From Sordaria brevicollis (lineage: Eukaryota > Ascomycota > Sordariomycetes > Sordariales > Sordariaceae): DNA of 64,000 nt. A program made the position numbers and the translations under genes. This document shows, piece by piece, positions 61,789 through 64,000 of the stretch. The stretch is taken from the NCBI GenBank assembly GCA_033439795.1, contig JAUTDP010000011.1:2418001-2482000 (forward strand), read 5' to 3'. Below the pieces are notes generated by a model. The model was given only the letters and a program-made list of their open reading frames with translations, ran no database searches and had not been told where the DNA came from. How positions within the stretch are numbered: position 1 is the stretch's first letter; every line of letters starts with the position of its first letter.

Positions 61789-62925
61789 GGTGGTGGATTA
61801 AGGTTTACTGTCTAGTGGTCGGGGTATTCGTCTATGGGTAGTGGTAGTAGTAGTAGTAGTAACTGTCGTATCCGTCGTCGTCAGAGCATTATCGTCGTCG
61901 TCAAGTTCGTGGTCGTCCGGATCTGGTGCTGTGCCCTGTCGCCGACTTCGAGGGGTCGTCACACTTGTCGCTGTCAGAAGCTGTCAAGCTGCAGGCCGTC
62001 GCGCCTGGGCGGGTCCGTGTCTGTTCGTAGGGACTGTCTGGTCACGGAATGTCCCGTGGGCTGGCCTGCAAGGTTCTAGAGCCGAACAGGAGGTTTCTGC
62101 CTGAGGTGTCAAGAAACGGGGCCCGGCGATCATGTGTCATTTCCTCTTCAGTTTGACTTGTTGAGGATGCGGACAAGCACGAGCCACATTTTAAGAATTG
62201 AATCGTGCTCCACTATATGGAGATTATCCAATGCCATGGCATCACGATGCTCCATTTTGCATTCGGTACGTACCCTTCAAACAATCAACTTTGCATCGCT
62301 GCCCTGCAGCATTCGTCACAGCCAGACCGAAAGAGAACAAAGAGCGCGATACGATCCGGCTATGGTGCAAAGACAATGAAAACAGCACTTGGACGAACAA
62401 AGGACTACTTGAGGATATCTCGACTTTGAAGTTCCAGTACGAATGCTCCCTCCATCTTGCCTTTGCGATTTTAGGCATTGGCCAGTTGGTCAGGAGAGCC
62501 TGGGTGCTGTCGTATCATCAACAGAAGCACCAAGAATGCAAGGGGCGGCTGTTCCGCCGAGTTTGTTTTACGGCAAAGCAAGACAACCACAACGGCACAG
62601 CGTTGAAGCGTGAGCTTACGCACCTTCGGTTACTCAATCCATGGTGTATTCGGCGGTGCGCCAACGAACTCCAACGGGTAAACAGAGGCGTTCTTTGAAC
62701 TTTTTGAACGGGACTCATCGTTTGTGAGCAAAAGGCATGCTGTTTGACGTCGCTCATGTCTTGGGTGGAAGATCCGGCGGAGTGTCAGGAGTTTCTGTCG
62801 AGTTTTCCAAAGCCATCCCCAACCCTGGCACTGCGTTCGACTTGGCTTCTTGTCCCCGGTCTCCACCGCCCCAGACTGAAGCTTGGCCCACACGTTTGGG
62901 TCGGCTCTTTAACTTTTGAGGAAAT
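61789..62925. other. TMEM115-like gene promoter and spacer
   Basis: A short TAG trinucleotide repeat (about 61,839-61,860) lies 50-70 bp upstream of the start codon. The open frames further right carry no recognisable domain. Confidence 0.45.
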
Positions 62926-63111
62926 TGTCAGAATGGGCAGGCTATATCTGGCCAATTAGGAGGTATCTCTACAAGAGGACTAGCCTCCTAGCCACCTATC
63001 TAACTGCAGAATTTTCTTATTACTCTGGCATCCCTAGACCCTCTTATAGAGGGCTCCAGAATATATAATACATATATATCTCCACCTTCAATTTAACTAT
63101 ATAATTTAACA
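62926..63111 (+). repeat. Putative 5' LTR of a further LTR retrotransposon (about 186 bp)
   Basis: It starts TGTCAGAATGGGCAGG and ends TTTAACA, after which ATTAATAATCTAACTTGCG could be a RIP-altered primer-binding site of the ATTGGTA..CTGA type. The left two thirds are barely mutated and the right end is AT-rich. The matching 3' LTR would be outside the window, so the call rests on the tips, the putative primer site and the coding relic that follows. Confidence 0.5.
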
Positions 63112-63265
63112 ATTAATAATCTAACTTGCGCCCTACGTCTACGCCATATTTAGAAGTATAAACTCTTTATTTATAACGATTAACCTTATTCTTTAATCTA
63201 CTATATTTTTTACCAACGATATTTATATTACCCTTACGGCTATAATTATATTTATTAGTAATAGA

Positions 63266-64000
63266 ATGATTTTAAACGTAGGATTTAATTTTAAAGATTA
63301 AAGTAAGGAATTATTCGGCTTTACCTAAGGCTTTAAATTTAAATCCTATTTACTTAAAAAGGATAAGGAAATTATTAAACCTTTCGAAATCGAGTTCGAA
63401 AATTATAAATTCAAAATTAACTCCCTTCGTTGTATTAATATTATTTACGAAGTATTTACTAAATTCGCTAATAAAATTATTATATATATCCCGATTTTAA
63501 AAAATAATTCTACTACCGAATAAACTGTAATTCGTAATACCGCCCTAATTATAGCCTAAATTTCTAATTTCGAAATTATTAATAAAAATAAAAAAATTTA
63601 AGAAGAGGAAATTAGTATTTTAGTTTTTAATTTTATTATTATAATTAAGTAAAATTACGATTCCGATAAAATTAATTACGCCCAACGCTTTAAAAATTAC
63701 GAAAATTTTATTAAGAATAATACTTTAATTCGAAACCGTATATAAATTACCGTTTTAAAGGCTTTACGTTCTAATTATATAGGCGATACTTATATAATTC
63801 TATAATAATATACTAATTTTAAGGATATTATACTTTATTGTAAAAAATATTCCCTATTTAAAGTATATTAAAAATATTATAATTATATAAAACTTTTATT
63901 AAATGAATTTTATAAGTATAATAACGGTCTTTAAATTTAAATTAACGGCTAAGAAACCGTTATAATTAATTTTCGGAAGTATAAAATCCTTAAAGCTATA
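63266..64000 (+). pseudogene. RIP-mutated gag-like relict, 5' part of an LTR retrotransposon (continues beyond window)
   Basis: From an ATG at 63,266 one plus-strand frame reads coherently to the window end, interrupted only by TAA/TAG stops of the RIP type. It is rich in Lys, Asn, Ile and Phe (for example FEIEFENYKFKINSLR and NYAQRFKNYENFIKN). No zinc knuckle or enzyme motif is reached before the sequence ends. Position behind the putative LTR suggests gag; the superfamily cannot be stated. Confidence 0.5.

Overview
This window is nuclear DNA of a filamentous ascomycete (Pezizomycotina, probably a Sordariomycete). The reasons are short GT-AG introns with CTAAC-type branch sites, a spliced tRNA gene, a fungal Cyc8/Ssn6-type co-repressor gene, and a very AT-rich block that carries the signature of repeat-induced point mutation (RIP). 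Genes and intergenic DNA of ordinary base composition lie at about 1-16,060 and 50,935-62,925. The middle (about 16.2-50.7 kb) and the right edge (from about 63.05 kb) are degraded transposon DNA in which CpA and TpG are strongly depleted and TpA is abundant.

Left flank: the 3' end of a short-chain dehydrogenase/reductase gene (+); a CT-rich octanucleotide microsatellite; tRNA-Gly(CCC) with a 23-nt intron (+); a conserved small protein of 169 aa with one intron (-); ribosomal protein uL3/RPL3 (392 aa, six exons including a 13-nt first exon and a 24-nt exon, -); and a TPR co-repressor orthologous to Cyc8/Ssn6 (RCM-1 in Neurospora; 922 aa, seven exons, -). The rest, up to 16.06 kb, is gene-poor. 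Right flank: 9.7 kb with no gene I can support, a two-exon TMEM115-type Golgi membrane protein gene (371 aa, -), and then the 5' end of another RIP-mutated LTR retrotransposon running off the window.

The AT-rich island can be taken apart almost completely. Its outer shell is one Mutator-like DNA transposon (16,064-50,930) with terminal inverted repeats of 71-80 bp, including a perfect 45-bp core. Its own length would be about 5.69 kb. Two LTR retrotransposons inserted into it: element 1 (- strand, 286-bp LTRs, 5-bp target duplication TATTT) and element 3 (- strand, 13.4 kb, 472-bp LTRs, 4-bp duplication CTAA). Element 2, a second copy of the element 1 family, then inserted in opposite orientation into the 5' LTR of element 1 (5-bp duplication ATTGT/ATTAT), which produced a 15.7-kb head-to-head inverted repeat. 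Removing each insert plus one copy of its target duplication restores a single continuous minus-strand transposase reading frame across both junctions, and restores a 286-bp LTR of element 1. Elements 1 and 2 are Ty3/gypsy elements with CCHC, RT, RNase H and integrase relics in order. Element 3 has a different gypsy-type RT lineage and about 4 kb of extra coding-like sequence between integrase and its 3' LTR.

All coordinates of splice sites, LTRs and repeats were read by eye from the sequence. No database search was possible, so family names rest on recognised motifs.
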